A stretch of 64,000 nt of DNA, taken from positions 17,211,151 through 17,275,150 of the forward strand of contig NC_085052.1 in the NCBI RefSeq assembly GCF_963662255.1, in the 5' to 3' direction. Source of the stretch: Cinclus cinclus. Lineage: Eukaryota > Chordata > Aves > Passeriformes > Cinclidae. A program made the translations under genes and the position numbers. Below the pieces are notes generated by a model, which saw nothing but the letters and a program-made list of their open reading frames with translations, did no database searches and was not told the DNA's origin. Positions 22,461-35,676 of the stretch are shown piece by piece. Every line of letters begins with the position of its first letter. Position 1 is the stretch's first letter.

Positions 22461-25400
22461 CTGAAGTGTCTCAGAGCACCTGGTGTACAGAAGGAAAATA
22501 AAAGGATGAGGCTTTTGGATAGGTTGCTTAAGGCAGAGCTGCCTGTGGTCAAGTCTTGTAACATTGTTTTTCTTAAACATGAGCTGCCAGAATTAACGTG
22601 CCACTGAGAACAGCAGTTTGCATTTCTTAACTCAAGTTTCCTAAGGAAGCTGGCTTTACAGGATCACCATATCTATTCATCTGCCTCTCCATCCTTCCCT
22701 AATGACTTTCAAACTTCTTAGCAGACTGGTGTGAAGGGATGAAGTCTCAAAGTAATTAAGTTTGTACAATCATTGCAACACTGAACAAGAAAGGGAAGGA
22801 GAGAAATCTTGTTAGAGCCCTCCCCAGGGAAGGATTGGGTTGCCAGCCACACTTTTTGTTAGCCCCTGGTGCTTCTGCATAGCTAGCCAAGGCAGTCACC
22901 AGAAACCAGCCATCAGCACTTCTGCCTGCAGAACAGTTTAACTTACCAGCAAATCTTCATGGATGCAAAAACAACCCATAGCGTAAGAAGCCTACCAGGC
23001 TCCAGTTTCAGAAAGCCTCTATGGAATATGCCCTGGATAATGGCATTTTAAAAGCATGGCTCGTTTGGATACTTTGTGTGTAAGCATTGCAGTGAGCCTG
23101 TGCTTTCCCCTTCCTGACACTCCTGGGAGAAGGGTGAAGTGTGACATCTGGAACTCTGTGACTCAGCATCGCTGTATTGATACCTCAGCATCTTTTACTT
23201 CTTCCCACAAAATCTTCTCTGAGGCGGGCAGGGCTGTTGCCCATTTTCCTAACAACAAACCATGAGATAAAGTGATTTGCTTCAAATCATGAAAAGTCAG
23301 AGGCAGAGAAAATGTAACTCTATCTCTGCCTGCCCTAGGATCCCATGCTAAAACATTTAAGACATGCTGAGAATTGTTGACAAAATCACCTGTGAATAAG
23401 CAAAGCCCATTGCACTCACTTAACTCGTAAATAAGAACAACACAAAACCTCAGTTTGTAAAATATTTTTTTATTTGCACTGTAACTTCCTGAGAATAAAA
23501 TCTTTCACTTCGATCCTGCAGCACATTGAGCAGTGGGACCTTGTTAAGCTTAATGTAAGACCACCAGTATAAACAACTACTAAATGGATACCAAATGATG
23601 GTACCTGCTCTCAAGGATTTACTGTAAGATCTGTTAAATTTTTACTTAGTTTATAATTAACAAATAAGGCACATAACTTCTCCTCTTGCTTCTTCTTCTT
23701 TTTTATTTTTTTTTTAAAGGTGCAGTGAGATCACCTAAAGCTTAGTAAAATATTTTTGGGAGTCACATTCCTCTGACATTTCTTTAACTGAAAAGAGAAA
23801 AAGAAGATCAGCTCCATCATTTTACCTCCTCTAGCTGAGTATTATTTATGGGCCCACTAGAGAAAAAACTTGTGGGCTATTCTTTATTTAACTGAAAGAA
23901 TAAAAAATCAAACCATTTCATTAACAGCTGATTCTTTGGATCATTTGAGCAACCCTTTTACTTTCAATAAGTTATATTTTTCTGTTAAAATATTTAATAA
24001 AGTGACTGAGAAGCCCATGCATAAAAGTTCTCATTGCACTTCATGACATGGAAGGTGATTGGTTGTTTCCAAAGAGATTTTATTCCTCTATGCATTAGCA
24101 GGGTCTCAGGTTTCACAATTAAAAGACATGCTTCTTTTATGAAAGCCCATATTGTGAACTGAGGGAGAGAAGGGAATTCACACAAATCTCCCCCTGCAGA
24201 GCTCAGCTGCATCCTTTGGTAGGTTCTTTCTAGTCAGAAAGAATTATTAGAACTGAAGAGACTGGACACAGCAAACAGATGCAGTCATGGGCCAGCTGTT
24301 CCAGCTCCAGGTCTGTGCCATTACCTTCATCCAAGGTGAGCTGTGCTCCTTGGCCCTCCATGCCCCATCTCACAGCTCCCACGTGGCTTCAGCCCTGGAG
24401 CCTCAGCAGATATTCCAGCAGGGCCAGAGCAGAGCTCAGGTCCTGAGGCAGGAATAAGTCCAGAGATATTTGGGGCTCTGCTCTGCGAGACACTTGACAT
24501 GACAAGTTGGTGCTTGTGAATAACATGCAGGTCCTGGGCACGAGAGGAGATGTGGGCAATGGAGTTACATCATCTCCAAGTGTGGTAGTCAGCCCTTAAC
24601 AGGATGTAAAATGTACAAGACATTTAGGAAGGCTTAGGGAAGATTTAGAATTACATGAGACCGGACTTCAAACTGAACAACTCATATCTGAGTAGTTTGT
24701 TTCCTCAGCAAATAGTTTTCTGGACAACAGAAATGTGATAAGGTGAGCTGGATTTATGCAAATCCTCACTGCATAATTTCCCCTGTTAGGAATGGTCAGT
24801 TTGACTAAGAAAGGCAGTGGTAGAAAGAGCAATAGAAGAATGTCCATAAATGAGCAAAACCTAGCAAAGCCAGGTCTGGGCTCCTGAATGACCCTGGGGG
24901 GTTCAGGTACCTTCCTGAGGTAACCTCCTTCCCCTGCTTGATACCAGGCATGGCATTTATCAGCTAGTAACACAAATGAGTCAATGAACTGGTCCCCAGG
25001 GGTTAATATAGCACAGACTCACTAAAAATCTAATTACCATGCTGAGGAATGCGAGATTGCAATAAGTCATTCTTTTATAGCTCAGTTTTTGTACTTCAGG
25101 ATGAAAATCCTCCCTGTAGATATAAATTATTATTTTTCTATGTAAATACTTTGTAATACACCAATGAGAGTGCCTGGGAGGCTGGGCTACATGGTAGGAT
25201 AAAGCAGCTCTGGCTTACAGAGCATGAACACACATGCTTCACACATTTCTGCCAGTGTCTCTGGGCATGTCTCTGAGCCTGTAAGCAGCAAAAGTTCTTT
25301 AAAGACTGAATACTGGTTTTCAGGGATTCCTTTGAAATGCTAACAACAGCGATCACCCTGCAAATTGGAGTATCAGTTCATCCCCATTTCTTCCCTGGGA

Positions 25401-26999
25401 CAGAGTGATGGGAAGATCATTTCCTGTGTTGTGGTTTAAACTGCAGGGGTGCCTATAGCCCAGCTGGGTCTCTTCCAGGTGGGCAGCAGTGTAGCATGAT
25501 GCCAGTGAGGTGGTGGGATGGTCTTGGGGAAGAGCAGAGCTGTTTGGGACCCCACACCTCCTGCTCTGTGATCAGGTGTGCAGGCTATGCTGGAGCTGCT
25601 GTCAAAGGCACTTGGGGAAATGGACTTACCAGTCAGCAGCAGCTGACTCTTGTTTTTGTTTGAAGTTGTCTCAAAAGTCTGTCACAGCCCCAAATCAAGC
25701 ATTTAATTTTGTTTTTAAAATTTGCTTTGAAAAGTTCTTTGATGAGTTTGTCAGAAAAAAACATTGTAGGGAAAACTCCCACTATCTCAAATGGAAAACT
25801 GGGGTGTTTCCCTCTAACCTGTATGAATATTTTATTTCTTTGATTTTAATCTCATATGAAAACTATTTTCTGAGCTAGAAAAATATCTAAAAATAGCTTC
25901 CAACCCTTCAAGGCTGGCTTCATTCAGTTTGTTTTTTTTTTTTCTTTTACTGTTCATTAACTGTATTTTACTCTGTTCTCTGGCTGTTATATCTACAAGG
26001 TGTATGTCCTTATGCATTGTGTGAGAGCAAGGGCTCTGGTAGTTGGGGAGCCTTGGAGAACTGTGACCCTGTGGCCAAGGGCACTGAACACAGAGGGGCT
26101 GCCTTGGCACAAATGATCTTAAAGACCAAATCTGCTAACAGTGTAGTATTTTCTAGACTCATGACCCCAGATCCAGACACAGGCCTCACTTGTGCTTGAA
26201 CTTCCACCAAGCTCCCAGCCCCTAGTTTGGCAACTGCTGCTGTAGTTCATCGAAAGTTTGTCAAAACCCATGCAATTCCACAAACCCCACAGTCTGAAGA
26301 AATCAGCATTTTTCTCCTGAAACCTGTTCTGCTGGAAATTTCCCAACCCAGTTCTACAGAGGGCCATTATTTCTGAAATGCTTTTGTAAACATTTATTGC
26401 AGGGCTTTTCTTAATGACAACAGCCACAGACTCTGGGTGAGCTTAATTTGGAAATTTGAAAATCTCACTCCTTTTTGTCCCTTGGCCAGTTGGAGTAAGG
26501 GAAAAATTTTTTGTGTCTTTCAACACCACCGCTGTGGTTTGGCTGCAAAATATGCTGCAAAATGTTTCCTGATGATGTCCCTGTGCCTGACACAGCAGTA
26601 CTGAGCAGGGCATTGCTCATGATAGTGTCAAAACACTCAACATTTGTTTAGGATCTTTCTCTTAAGATCTCAACATAAAGGAAGGTTAACCAGTGTATAG
26701 AGAATAGGGAATTATAAGTAGTTGGGAAGAATTTCATATTGTGTTGCTTCCATGAATTTCCTTCAGTCTTTACTAGAGAAAGAACACCAAGTCTCACCCC
26801 GGGGAAAAAGGATAGATCAGATCCAGGAGGCAGTTAGCAGTGGTCAGGTTATATCCAGAAGGACAGCAATTACGACTTCCCCACAGGCTCTTGCTTTCTA
26901 CCCAAAAACCTCTGAAAGCACTTTGGAGTCTGGCACATGAACCTTATTCATGTTTTGTAATACCCTAGCAGAGTGGTGGTTGTGAGAGGTGGCAGACAG
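22461..26999. other. Non-coding DNA, no gene recognised
   Basis: Open frames reach 122 codons (25510-25878, +) without recognisable domains. Simple runs include T/A-rich patches near 23700-23717 and 25932-25943. A short ATG-to-splice-donor coincidence near 24287-24337 is discussed under rejected items. Confidence 0.45.
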
Positions 27000-28848
27000 G
27001 GAATAAGGGTGGGGGGAGAAGCTTCGTGTGCGAATTGCACCAGGACTGAAGGCCATTTCTTGTATGACTTCTGGGATGGTGTCCTAAAAGGCTGCCCCTT
27101 TGTGCCCAGGAAGTGGAGCAGAGGACCCCACAGCCCCAGTGCACCCCTTCCCTGCCTGGGCAGACAGAAATGTTTGCCAGGACAGCTTCGCTTCCAGTGC
27201 TGTCACAGGGAGGTGGCTAGCAGGATACAGACTGCCTGGTTGTGATTCCATTCACTGCTTTCTAAGCCAGTGTCAGTCTGCTGTTTTTCACATCATCCCT
27301 GGTCCACAGCTGCAGTTAGGAGAGGAGAGCTCAGCCTGCAGCACTGGCTGGGGATATTACAATCTGCTCTTCCTGCTAGCAGCCTGCCTCCTCTTGCTGC
27401 AGAGATCTCTTTCCCCACAGATGCTTTCCACGCTGGAATGTGGATTTGTTTTTTGTGACCATTCTATTCAAACCCCCTCTCCCTCAGGTCTGGATTACCG
27501 GCACTGTGTTCCTAAGTTCTTGCGTCGGTACCTAACACAACTCTAGGATCTGTCCATTCTCTAAATTTGAACCCTGCTGAAGACAAATCCTCACCTGCAC
27601 TTTGCTCATCTGTTTGGCTGTATGTTCTTGGATTCATCCACTAATCTCCTTGAAAGCCATTCTTTCAGTCCCTTTGCACTGCAAGAGAACAAGCAAAGGA
27701 CTGCTGGTGCATTTGGTTCCTTCCTACTGCCACATCACACTCAGCAGACCACTGCAGCATTAAAAAAAACCAAATAGCAGGACTTTTACAATTGTGCAGC
27801 TTTTTGAAAAGAATTGCTAGGTGAGTGTAAGACCTAATAAAGAGTGTAAGCACCCCACAAGAGATGCTCTGAGCAAGGGCAGAGGTGTCAGGCCTCTGAG
27901 AGGGCACGTGCATCCCCAGGCAGCTCAGTGACATCAGTGCTGCCTCTGCTCCCCACAGGCATCAAGCTCCAAACTTATTCCCATTGCTTTAGCCCACCCA
28001 CACAGCATCCTTCCTCTCCCTGGGGTCACTCCCTTCACCAAGGGACAGGTCCTCAGCATGACTAAGCACAGGCAGCTGCTTTGGAGAGGCTCAGGTCACT
28101 TTACACAGGGTTCCTCCATGCTGAGGCTGCTCTCCACCATCCAGGAACCTGCTCCCATCTGTTATGAATGGGCCAGGAGATCAGCTCCTTTTTAAAGGCC
28201 TTCATTAAAGGTCAGCTCTGGGTGGGGAGCCCAAGGGGTTGTGCACATCACCACTGCTCCCACAGGATAATGCTGAGGAGAATTCACAGCTTTGTCTCCC
28301 AGCAGAGCTCGAGCTTCTGTCCTCATGAGAATCCCTAGAAAGAAACTTACTGGATCCTAGTCTAGGGGTGTCATGTCATCCAGGGGCTGTTGAAGCCATG
28401 GTGAGAAATTGAAGAACGTTCTGCTGGTGGTCTAATATTCTTTACAGTTCTGCCGGCTCAGGAATGTTATTTTCAGTCTTTAGTTTCACATTGGCTCGTT
28501 GTTCTTGGGGTCTTTTTATGCTGGATGTCTCTAATTTGCCTATAGCCTTGGGTGCACAGACTCTTGGGAGCAGTAGAGGTGATACTGGAGGGAAGGGGTA
28601 CAGTTGCAGAGTAAGTGATGGGGAGGAATACAAATACAAGGTCAGCAGAACACACCTTAACTTCTCAGGGGATATTGACACTAACAATGACAACAAAACG
28701 TGAGTTTTAGAATTTTAACACTTAACATTCAATATCAAACTAACACTTAAGAGCTTATTAACAATATTCAAAAGCAAGCTGACACCTTGACCAAGAGTTC
28801 ATGACTTTGGGGTTTTATTCTTTACACATCCAGGAACCTGCTCCGATC
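27000..28848. other. GC-elevated segment upstream of the CpG-rich block
   Basis: A 148-codon frame (27100-27546, +) starts at TTG and has no internal Met until late, so it is not a credible complete protein. The 18-base string CATCCAGGAACCTGCTCC occurs twice (28138-28155 and 28827-28844), and TATTCTTTACA occurs near 28437 and 28816. This hints at a diverged duplicated or LTR-like structure, but I could not delimit one. Confidence 0.35.
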
Positions 28849-29275
28849 CCGCTGTTGATTCCCTGAGGCCTGAGTGGGGTTAGGGCCCCAACCCGGGGGG
28901 CGGGGCCACGTGTCACTGGGAGGGGTCACGTGACAAACACTAACCACATGACCGCAGTCACGTGACCCAGGCACAGCCCACGTGATCCCTGGTCATGTGC
29001 CCCCAAAGCCGCGTGGCCCCCATGCATAGAAAAGCTCTGGGGCGTGAAGGCTGCCTTTCAGCGTGAAAATCCCAAATAATCCACTTCTGTGCAGGAGCGG
29101 GAAGGTCAGGTGAATGCAGAAAACCCCAAGAGCCTTTCACAAATGGGTCAGTCATGGCTTGGCATGGTGCTGTTTATAGAAAAAGTCTCATCTCTGCAGG
29201 GCTCCCTTCACGCTGAGCTTGCTGCTGGTTCGCACCATCCTGGAGTGTCGAGGAACTTCTGCAGAGCGAGATAGA
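28849..29275. promoter_or_regulatory. CpG-rich segment with GC box and E-boxes: candidate promoter or enhancer
   Basis: CpG is scarce elsewhere in the window, but about fourteen occur between 28845 and 29100 and more follow to 29275. At the 5' side lies GGGGGGCGGGGCC (28895-28907), a classic Sp1/KLF GC box. It is followed by a cluster of CACGTG-type E-boxes. CpG-rich DNA with GC boxes is typical of vertebrate promoters and some enhancers. No TATA box, start site or downstream coding exon can be identified, so direction is unknown. A CpG-rich repeat or an LTR remnant would look similar. Confidence 0.35.
28905..29018. repeat. Degenerate tandem array of E-box units
   Basis: Units resembling GGTCACGTGACCC recur every 14-20 bases. 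Exact CACGTG lies at 28907, 28927, 28959 and 28979; variants are CACATG (28945), CATGTG (28994) and CGCGTG (near 29010). Two sites are the extended palindrome GTCACGTGAC, preferred by USF and MiT/TFE factors. The array may be a minisatellite whose unit happens to be an E-box, or a selected site cluster. Confidence 0.6.
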
Positions 29276-32144
29276 GTGAGGCTGGCCAGCTCTTGTGCTT
29301 AAAACTCACTTCAGACCTCCTTAACAAATTCAGTTGCATTTAATATAAGCACCTGGGAGAATCTAAGCATCATGTTTGTGTGCTTGAGGCACCAAAAGAG
29401 AAAGTAACGTGTTTTTCATCAGGTGCCTCTAATTTGTCCATTTTTAATGTTACAGTATCTGTAACACTACTTGAATTACAGCCCAGAACACATTCTCCTC
29501 TAAAACTGCTTTAGAGGTAGTAGAAACCACACAAAGCAGAACTGCTAACCCTCTTTCCTCCTTAAATCATTTCATATTTCACAGGTCCTACAAAATGCAT
29601 TGCAGTTCAGGAGAAAAGTCTCTCCGGGACACCACATATCCCATTATAAATAATAGCCCAAGTGTTGCCTGGAGGAATATTAGTAACGTTTGCCAATTTT
29701 AAAAGGTTTGTAAAAGAATTTCCCATTATTTTCCAGGATTATTATCCCGTTTCCAGGATTTTGCAAAGCAGCTATTTCAGTATAATTTATGACTTGTTAC
29801 GTTTCAATGTCTTTCTAAGTTTATTTGTAATTTCTAGAAAAAAACAAAAAACACACCGAAAAAACAAAACAAAACAAAACAAAAGAAAACAAAAAAGCAA
29901 AAAACCAAAACAAAACAAAAAAAAAAACCCCACCACTTGCTCCAGTAGAGAACTTTCAATTTTCTTTCTAGGAAAGATTTTTTTCAAGGTGAAAATACTG
30001 TGGGGTTTCTGGTGCTTTTGTTTGGACTGAGCTCTTTAGTCCTACAGGATCATCAGCATCCCCCAAAGAGAAGCAGGGCAGCGCTTGTCTGGCTCAGCAG
30101 GCAGGCTGCAGGGTGAGCAGTGGGGAGGGTTGTGAGCCCAGCCGAGCTGAGACTGGTACCAGTTTTGGTGGCTGGGACCGATGGCTGAAGTGTGTTATGT
30201 CTGCACAGTCCCTCCACTTGTGTGACTGGCTCTGGTAGCTGATGTACAGCTGTGGCATGAAGGAGGAGCCTGTGGACCGACTCCAAATGCTGAACTGTTC
30301 CACTGCAACCCACATGGAGACAGAGTGATGCAGCCAGAGCCAGGCCAGCCTTGCCTTGGTCCTTGCCCTTGCTTAGGCTGTTAGCTTCTGGATGCTTTGC
30401 CCTTTCTCTTCTCCCCCTGTTCTGCTGCTCCCCTGAGCTGGCAGAAGTGATGCTGCAGCTCTGCCTCCCAGCAGCCTGGTCCTGCTCTCATCCCAGGGGC
30501 ACTGATGGGCAGGACAGAGTGGGACTGAAGCCGAAGGGCTCCTGCTGGTTTTGTTAATGCACAGCTGGATCTGCAGGTCTAGCAGGTGTGACCGTCAGGG
30601 CTCAACTAATAATAGGAGTGGATGTAAAGCAGCAGGAGGAGTTCAGATGGCAACACTAATCTGCAGTGCACTTCACTACAGAGGCTGGCAAAATGTTTCT
30701 GATTAGAGTTACTAACGCTGATCATCTGCACAAAGCAGGTTTCTAAACTGCTCCTGGATCACGCCTCAGCTTCTGCCTCTCCCTGCCTGCTCCTACAATT
30801 GCTCCATCCCTGGACTGGTGCACCAAGTGCAGCCTGGGCTAGAGGATGCTACAAGCTCGAGACTTCCCAGGCTGGAGAGGAATTCAAATCCAGAGGTCCC
30901 AGCTCTTGCTCAATTCCATTCCAAGTATGTAAGTGGAAGGGAGGAGGAGGAGACCTCTTCTCTAAAAGAAGAGTAAATACAACTTGATATTTAGAATGTG
31001 AACTTTTGGTGTGAAGTGTTCTCCAAGCATGTCTTGCCTCTTCTGGGATTCAAGAGACTAGCCTCTGATTTTAGGATCCATTTCTGTGAGAAACTGCTGT
31101 CATTGGACCAGGTTTTGGGAATTTGGGCTTTGTTTGGGGCTGAGAAGGGGAAATCTTGGTACTGAGGGTCTATAAAGCCAAGGAGCAGAAGAGATCTAAG
31201 ACACTAGTTTTTGGAGAATCAGCCAAAAGCAGCGTGCCCACACGCCAGCGCTTCTGATTGTCAGCTGTAGTATAAATCCACTTCCTTTGGGACTTAAACT
31301 GAGGCACCAGCCCAGCCCCTGGAGCAGCACAGGCACACTCTTGTGCTGCTGCCTAGGGTCCATAAACCCCTGTGCAGAGGCAACACAGAAAGCCAAGGGC
31401 AGTAGCATCTTAAACCACTTGACTGAGATTTTCCAGAGCTCATTTGTCAGAGCCTGAGGTCTTTAGCTGAACATACCCTTCCCTGAGCAGAAGGGCATCA
31501 GTTGTATGAAAACACTGGAGATATTTTGAAGAGTGTAACCACAATGTGCAATACAGAGACCACAGCTGTTTTTCTGTACAGAAAACTCAGTTGAATCTTC
31601 CACATTTCCCCAAAGCCCCTGATGTTTGAACTCCACAAGGAAACTGACAACTTGGGGTGATATTTCAATTTGCTTTTACCCTAAACAGGCGCAAGGCACT
31701 GTGGTTGTATGACACTGTTAGACCCAGCAATCCTCAGAAACCTGGGGAAAAGAATAGAGATGAGCCTAACAGCAGTGTAGGGGAGGGAGTGGAATGAACA
31801 TCGCTGCAATTGCTTGGAAAAATCACTTTTTGCTAAACAAACAGCTAACTTAATAGCAATTTGATGGCACAAACACAATAATCAACACTGGAATGAGCTG
31901 AAAGGCAAACAGGATAGGTGACAGCAGCCAAGGAATGTGTGGCACCAGCTGTGTGTGTGATCTTGGCAGAAGCTGTGCCTTGGTCTCCTATACCATGTGA
32001 TGAAGAATAGTATTTCCTTATCTCACAGAACTCTTGTAAGTCTTAATTAATTTATGTTCATAAATCACTGTGAGAGTTCAAGTAGGAGTATCCATTTACT
32101 GTGGAGCTGAAAATTATGTAATCATTATATAATAATTTTTTTCT
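29276..32144. other. Non-coding DNA, no gene recognised
   Basis: Contains the A/C-rich repeat at 29838-29927 and a GC-elevated patch at 30060-30560 with open frames of up to 86 codons. A 122-codon frame at 29662-30030 is kept open by the A-rich repeat. No domain is recognised. Confidence 0.45.
29838..29927. repeat. A-rich (AAAAC)n repeat
   Basis: About 90 bases consist of A runs punctuated by single C (and a few G), with several AAAAC units. It could be an expanded retroposon tail, but no element body is evident on its 5' side. Confidence 0.9.
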
Positions 32145-32160
32145 CTTTGATTAATCAAAG
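32145..32160. promoter_or_regulatory. 16-bp palindrome of two abutting TCF/LEF motifs
   Basis: CTTTGATTAATCAAAG is a perfect palindrome. Each half is CTTTGAT, the consensus bound by TCF/LEF factors of Wnt signalling (CTTTGWW), and the centre TGATTAATCA resembles a homeodomain dimer site. The flanks (32040-32260) are AT-rich, repeat-free and carry further TAAT-type cores. Function is inferred from motif only. Confidence 0.3.
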
Positions 32161-35100
32161 CACAAGATAAATATTTTGCCAAGTGAGAACCTTCATCTTA
32201 ATTTTGAACAGAAAATACCCTAATATTGCAGTAAAATATTAGTTAACCACAAAAGGGCTTTGCATGTCCAGACTTGTGAACTTATAGCCTAGAGTCATGA
32301 TGACTTTCTATCAAATCTATGTGTTGGAGTAAAATAGCAATGACTGTAATCCTAGGGAAGAATCCCAAGACTGCAGTATACCTAAAGGAGAAGGAAGTGA
32401 GGAGCGGTGCTCTCTGTGTCTAGGAAATGTTTACTTGACAAATATTTAGTGAGCTTGGAGGTATTTTTAAGAAAAAAAAATGGCATTGATTCATGTTGAT
32501 GAATGTTTTGCTACTGATTAAATCTGAGCCTGTATAAACTGTGTGGTGACAAAGAAACCTGAGACTGTAATGAGGAAACAGTTGGGTAGGATGTGAGAGA
32601 TTGAAACCGCAGATATTGCCATCCCCAGGAGAAATACCTCATTCTAAGGACTGGAAATTAGTTTGGGACTATTGGATTCTGTTCAAGGAGTAAGTCCTAT
32701 TATACACAATATCTCTTAATCTTTACCCTAGAAATTGCCTTGAAAACCCAAATCTTGCATTCAATAATTAAAGGAAAACATATGTGAGACAAGATGCTTA
32801 TTTCTTGTCTGGGCTTTCATCAGCCTGTCCAGTATAAAACATCCCTGTGTCTCCAGTCACTACAGACCAACTTCCCTCTGCACACCCCCAGGTGGAAAAT
32901 GGCTTTGAGCATTTTATAGACACAGGATTTCCAAGGCACTTAATTTTGGTTGTGCAACCTGGTCTCACCCTTCAATATTAATTTATTTATGCATTTAATC
33001 TACTCGGTGTGGAGTCCCACTAACTTCTCTGTGTTCAAGCTGCTCCCAAAGCTATTGTTGAACCATATTGCTTGGCATGTTATTTTTTTAACAGAGGCCA
33101 AACTTTTGAAAAGTGGTAACCCCAAAAAGAGTTCCCTACTTCCTGACTTGGACCCTTATTAAAGCAACACTGGGTGTGTAATACATTTGGACATTATGCT
33201 ACTAAAATAATATGTTCACCTCGTCATCAAAGCTAACTTACCTTTGAAAAATTATGAATAAGTGTAATGATAAAAAAAAGAAAAAAAAAACCCAAACAAC
33301 TTGTTGCACTGTATTTATATCTCTCCAGGGTAAAAGTTTGCCATACCCTGGGTAATTTCTGTTTGACATTAATAAACATTTTATTGCAACACACTTAAGT
33401 CATGCTGTATATCCCTGCTCAGCAATATTGACACCCAGAGGTCAGGACTGTGTGAAATGGCCTAGATCCTGTGAAAATACAAATCAGATTTGTGATCAAC
33501 CAAGGCTTCATACTCACTAGAGTTCCATACTCACACCTAATTGGCCATTGGAGTTTTTCAAACATTTCCTTTCTGAAGCATTCTTTGCTGCTCTGCTGCT
33601 GTTTGCAAAGCGCAGCTCTTCACAAGACGGGACCTGGTTCTGCTGCAGCCACAGGAGCCCTGTGTGTGACAGGTGAGGCTATGCTGGGTACAACCTCAGC
33701 AGGACAGGCTCTGCCTGGGCACAGCCCCAGCTGGCCACAGGGTCACCTGCATCACCTCCATCCACCCAGAGCAGGGAGCCAGCTCTCCAGAAAACTCACC
33801 CTGCTCCTTTTGCCCAAGTTGAAAACCCCATAAAAAGAGACTGAAGGTCAGAGCTACTTCCAATGGCATCCCAGCATCTTCCTGATGGGATTTCAAACCA
33901 TGGGAAAGGGCTGAATGATCCTGGTTAAAACAGAGGCAGAGCCGGGAAAGTTCTGAGCTCAGCTGGCAGCTTTTTGGAGAGAGGCCTTTCCAGTTTATGC
34001 TCAGATATCTCCTCATCACATCTGATATTTTGATCTACAAATGCAGATTACATTAAAAGGTGGGAAATATGCTGATATTAACAGCTCACTCTTTTAATGA
34101 TTATTTTTTCCAAAATTATGCAAATCATCAAGTTTGTATGGATAGTCTGGGTAATTGTTATATTTTACAGAGAGAAGAATTTGATTCCAAAATATTGAGC
34201 TATTTTGGAAAACGTCAGTGTGATATGCACCTAGCTGCTTCAAACTATTATGTGATATTAAAATGTTTTGGTTCATATTCTTTTTAGTTCACCTCAGTTC
34301 CTCAAAGGGCAAGGCTGTATTTCCAAAGTTACACAGGGTGAAGGTTGAAATTTAAAAATAGATCAGTCCCCAAAAGGGAAGGAGAAGTGTTCAGCAGAGC
34401 CACACTTGCTCTCTAAGGCAGGGGGTTTGCAGGCGGCCTGTGTTAGGAGGAAAGGGTTGGATCAGATGCTGTACCATAGCTACTGACCCTGAATCATCCC
34501 TCAGTCCCTTGCTAAAAATGTGTGCTGTATGTATTTATTGCTCTCCAACTGCTTTCCTTTGAGTGTCCTTGGAGCAGTCTGACCCTGGAGCAAAGCTTTA
34601 ATTGCTTGTGTTTTTAAGTGCTCTAAATCCACCTGTGTATTTTAGAGATAAGTACAGAGGAAAACCAAAAGTAGTTAAATGGTTTTAACACATTTGAAAC
34701 CACTGTAGAAATAAGGGATAGACAGAAAGACTGGTAAAGGTAGCAATGGATTAACATACTCAGGGTCAGAACTGTAACAACCACTATTTTTTTATTTTAC
34801 TTCACAAGTGAAAATTTTAAATATAATATAAAAGTAACATTAAAAATTCTTCATTTTGTTGATTTCACTGTCTGTGATTTGAAATGTTCCCCGAAATCAA
34901 ATTTAAGTTCAAGATTCTCTAATGATTTGGAAAAAAAATTAGTGGCTTTATTTTTCTGGAAAATTATAAAATTAAGCCACTGGATCAATTTTTTCCCCTA
35001 TTTCTTTTTTGTTTGAATTTTTTTAGGTATCAGGCAGGTTATTTTTGTTTTATGAAAATTACAACACTGGTGGAGATTTAACCAGAGAGGCACTAACTTT

Positions 35101-35676
35101 CCTCATAACACGGTTGCTCCACCTTAGCTCCAATGACATCCTTAGTCTTGCTTCCTGAGGTTGTTTGCACAGGAGGTTCCTCAGGCCTCTCTTATAGTGA
35201 GAAGCTGATTTTAATAATCAGACTTCTCTCTAGGCATGTGGCTGGGGAAATTGTCTTCAAAGCTGGTAGGGCCTGGGGCAGACCTGGGAATGGAAACTGA
35301 GGATAATGTGATTAAGGGTTTGCAGGGACAGAACCATCCCTCAAACAAACTGGGGTTTCATGTTAAAAAAAGAGCCAAAATTCTTTGGCCTAAATTGCTT
35401 CAAAAGCAATTATGCTGGGAAATGAGCTAGAATAAATCTTGTAGAAATACAGGCCCACAGCCACTATGTGAATAGTATTTCAAGGCAGAGCCTCTCTTTC
35501 TTGCTTAGCACAAGAATAGGCAGCTTGTGTGATTACTTATCTCCACTGAACAAGGCTGAGCATCTTTTCCCTTTCCCTGCTCTGTCAATTATCAGGGAGT
35601 ACAACCAGAGAAAATCTTCAGCAGTCTCTGCTCACGCAGCTGGAGTCCAGCAGAAACTGAAGATGCCCAGCAAAGT
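32161..35676. other. Non-coding DNA, no gene recognised
   Basis: Open frames reach 120 codons (33471-33833, +) with no recognisable domain. An A-rich patch lies at 33272-33290. 33590-33780 is GC-elevated. Confidence 0.45.

Noticed and set aside
24287..24337. ATG followed by 16 open codons and a consensus splice donor (CCAAG|GTGAGC)
   Set aside because: It looks like a short first coding exon, but no promoter, acceptor-paired exon or recognisable protein continuation is visible. Such coincidences are expected several times in 64 kb.
25430..25475. GTTGTGGTTTAAACTGCAGG, reminiscent of the 5' end of some avian LTRs
   Set aside because: Similarity is confined to about 15 bases, with no second LTR, primer-binding site or internal region visible.
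27100..27546. 148-codon open frame
   Set aside because: It starts at TTG with no early Met, has no recognised domain, and lies in a GC-elevated block where stops are rare.
34448..34500. GGGTTGGATCAGATGCTGTA, similar to the CR1 GGTTGGACTAGATGATCT block
   Set aside because: Only one block matches; the following CR1 blocks are absent.
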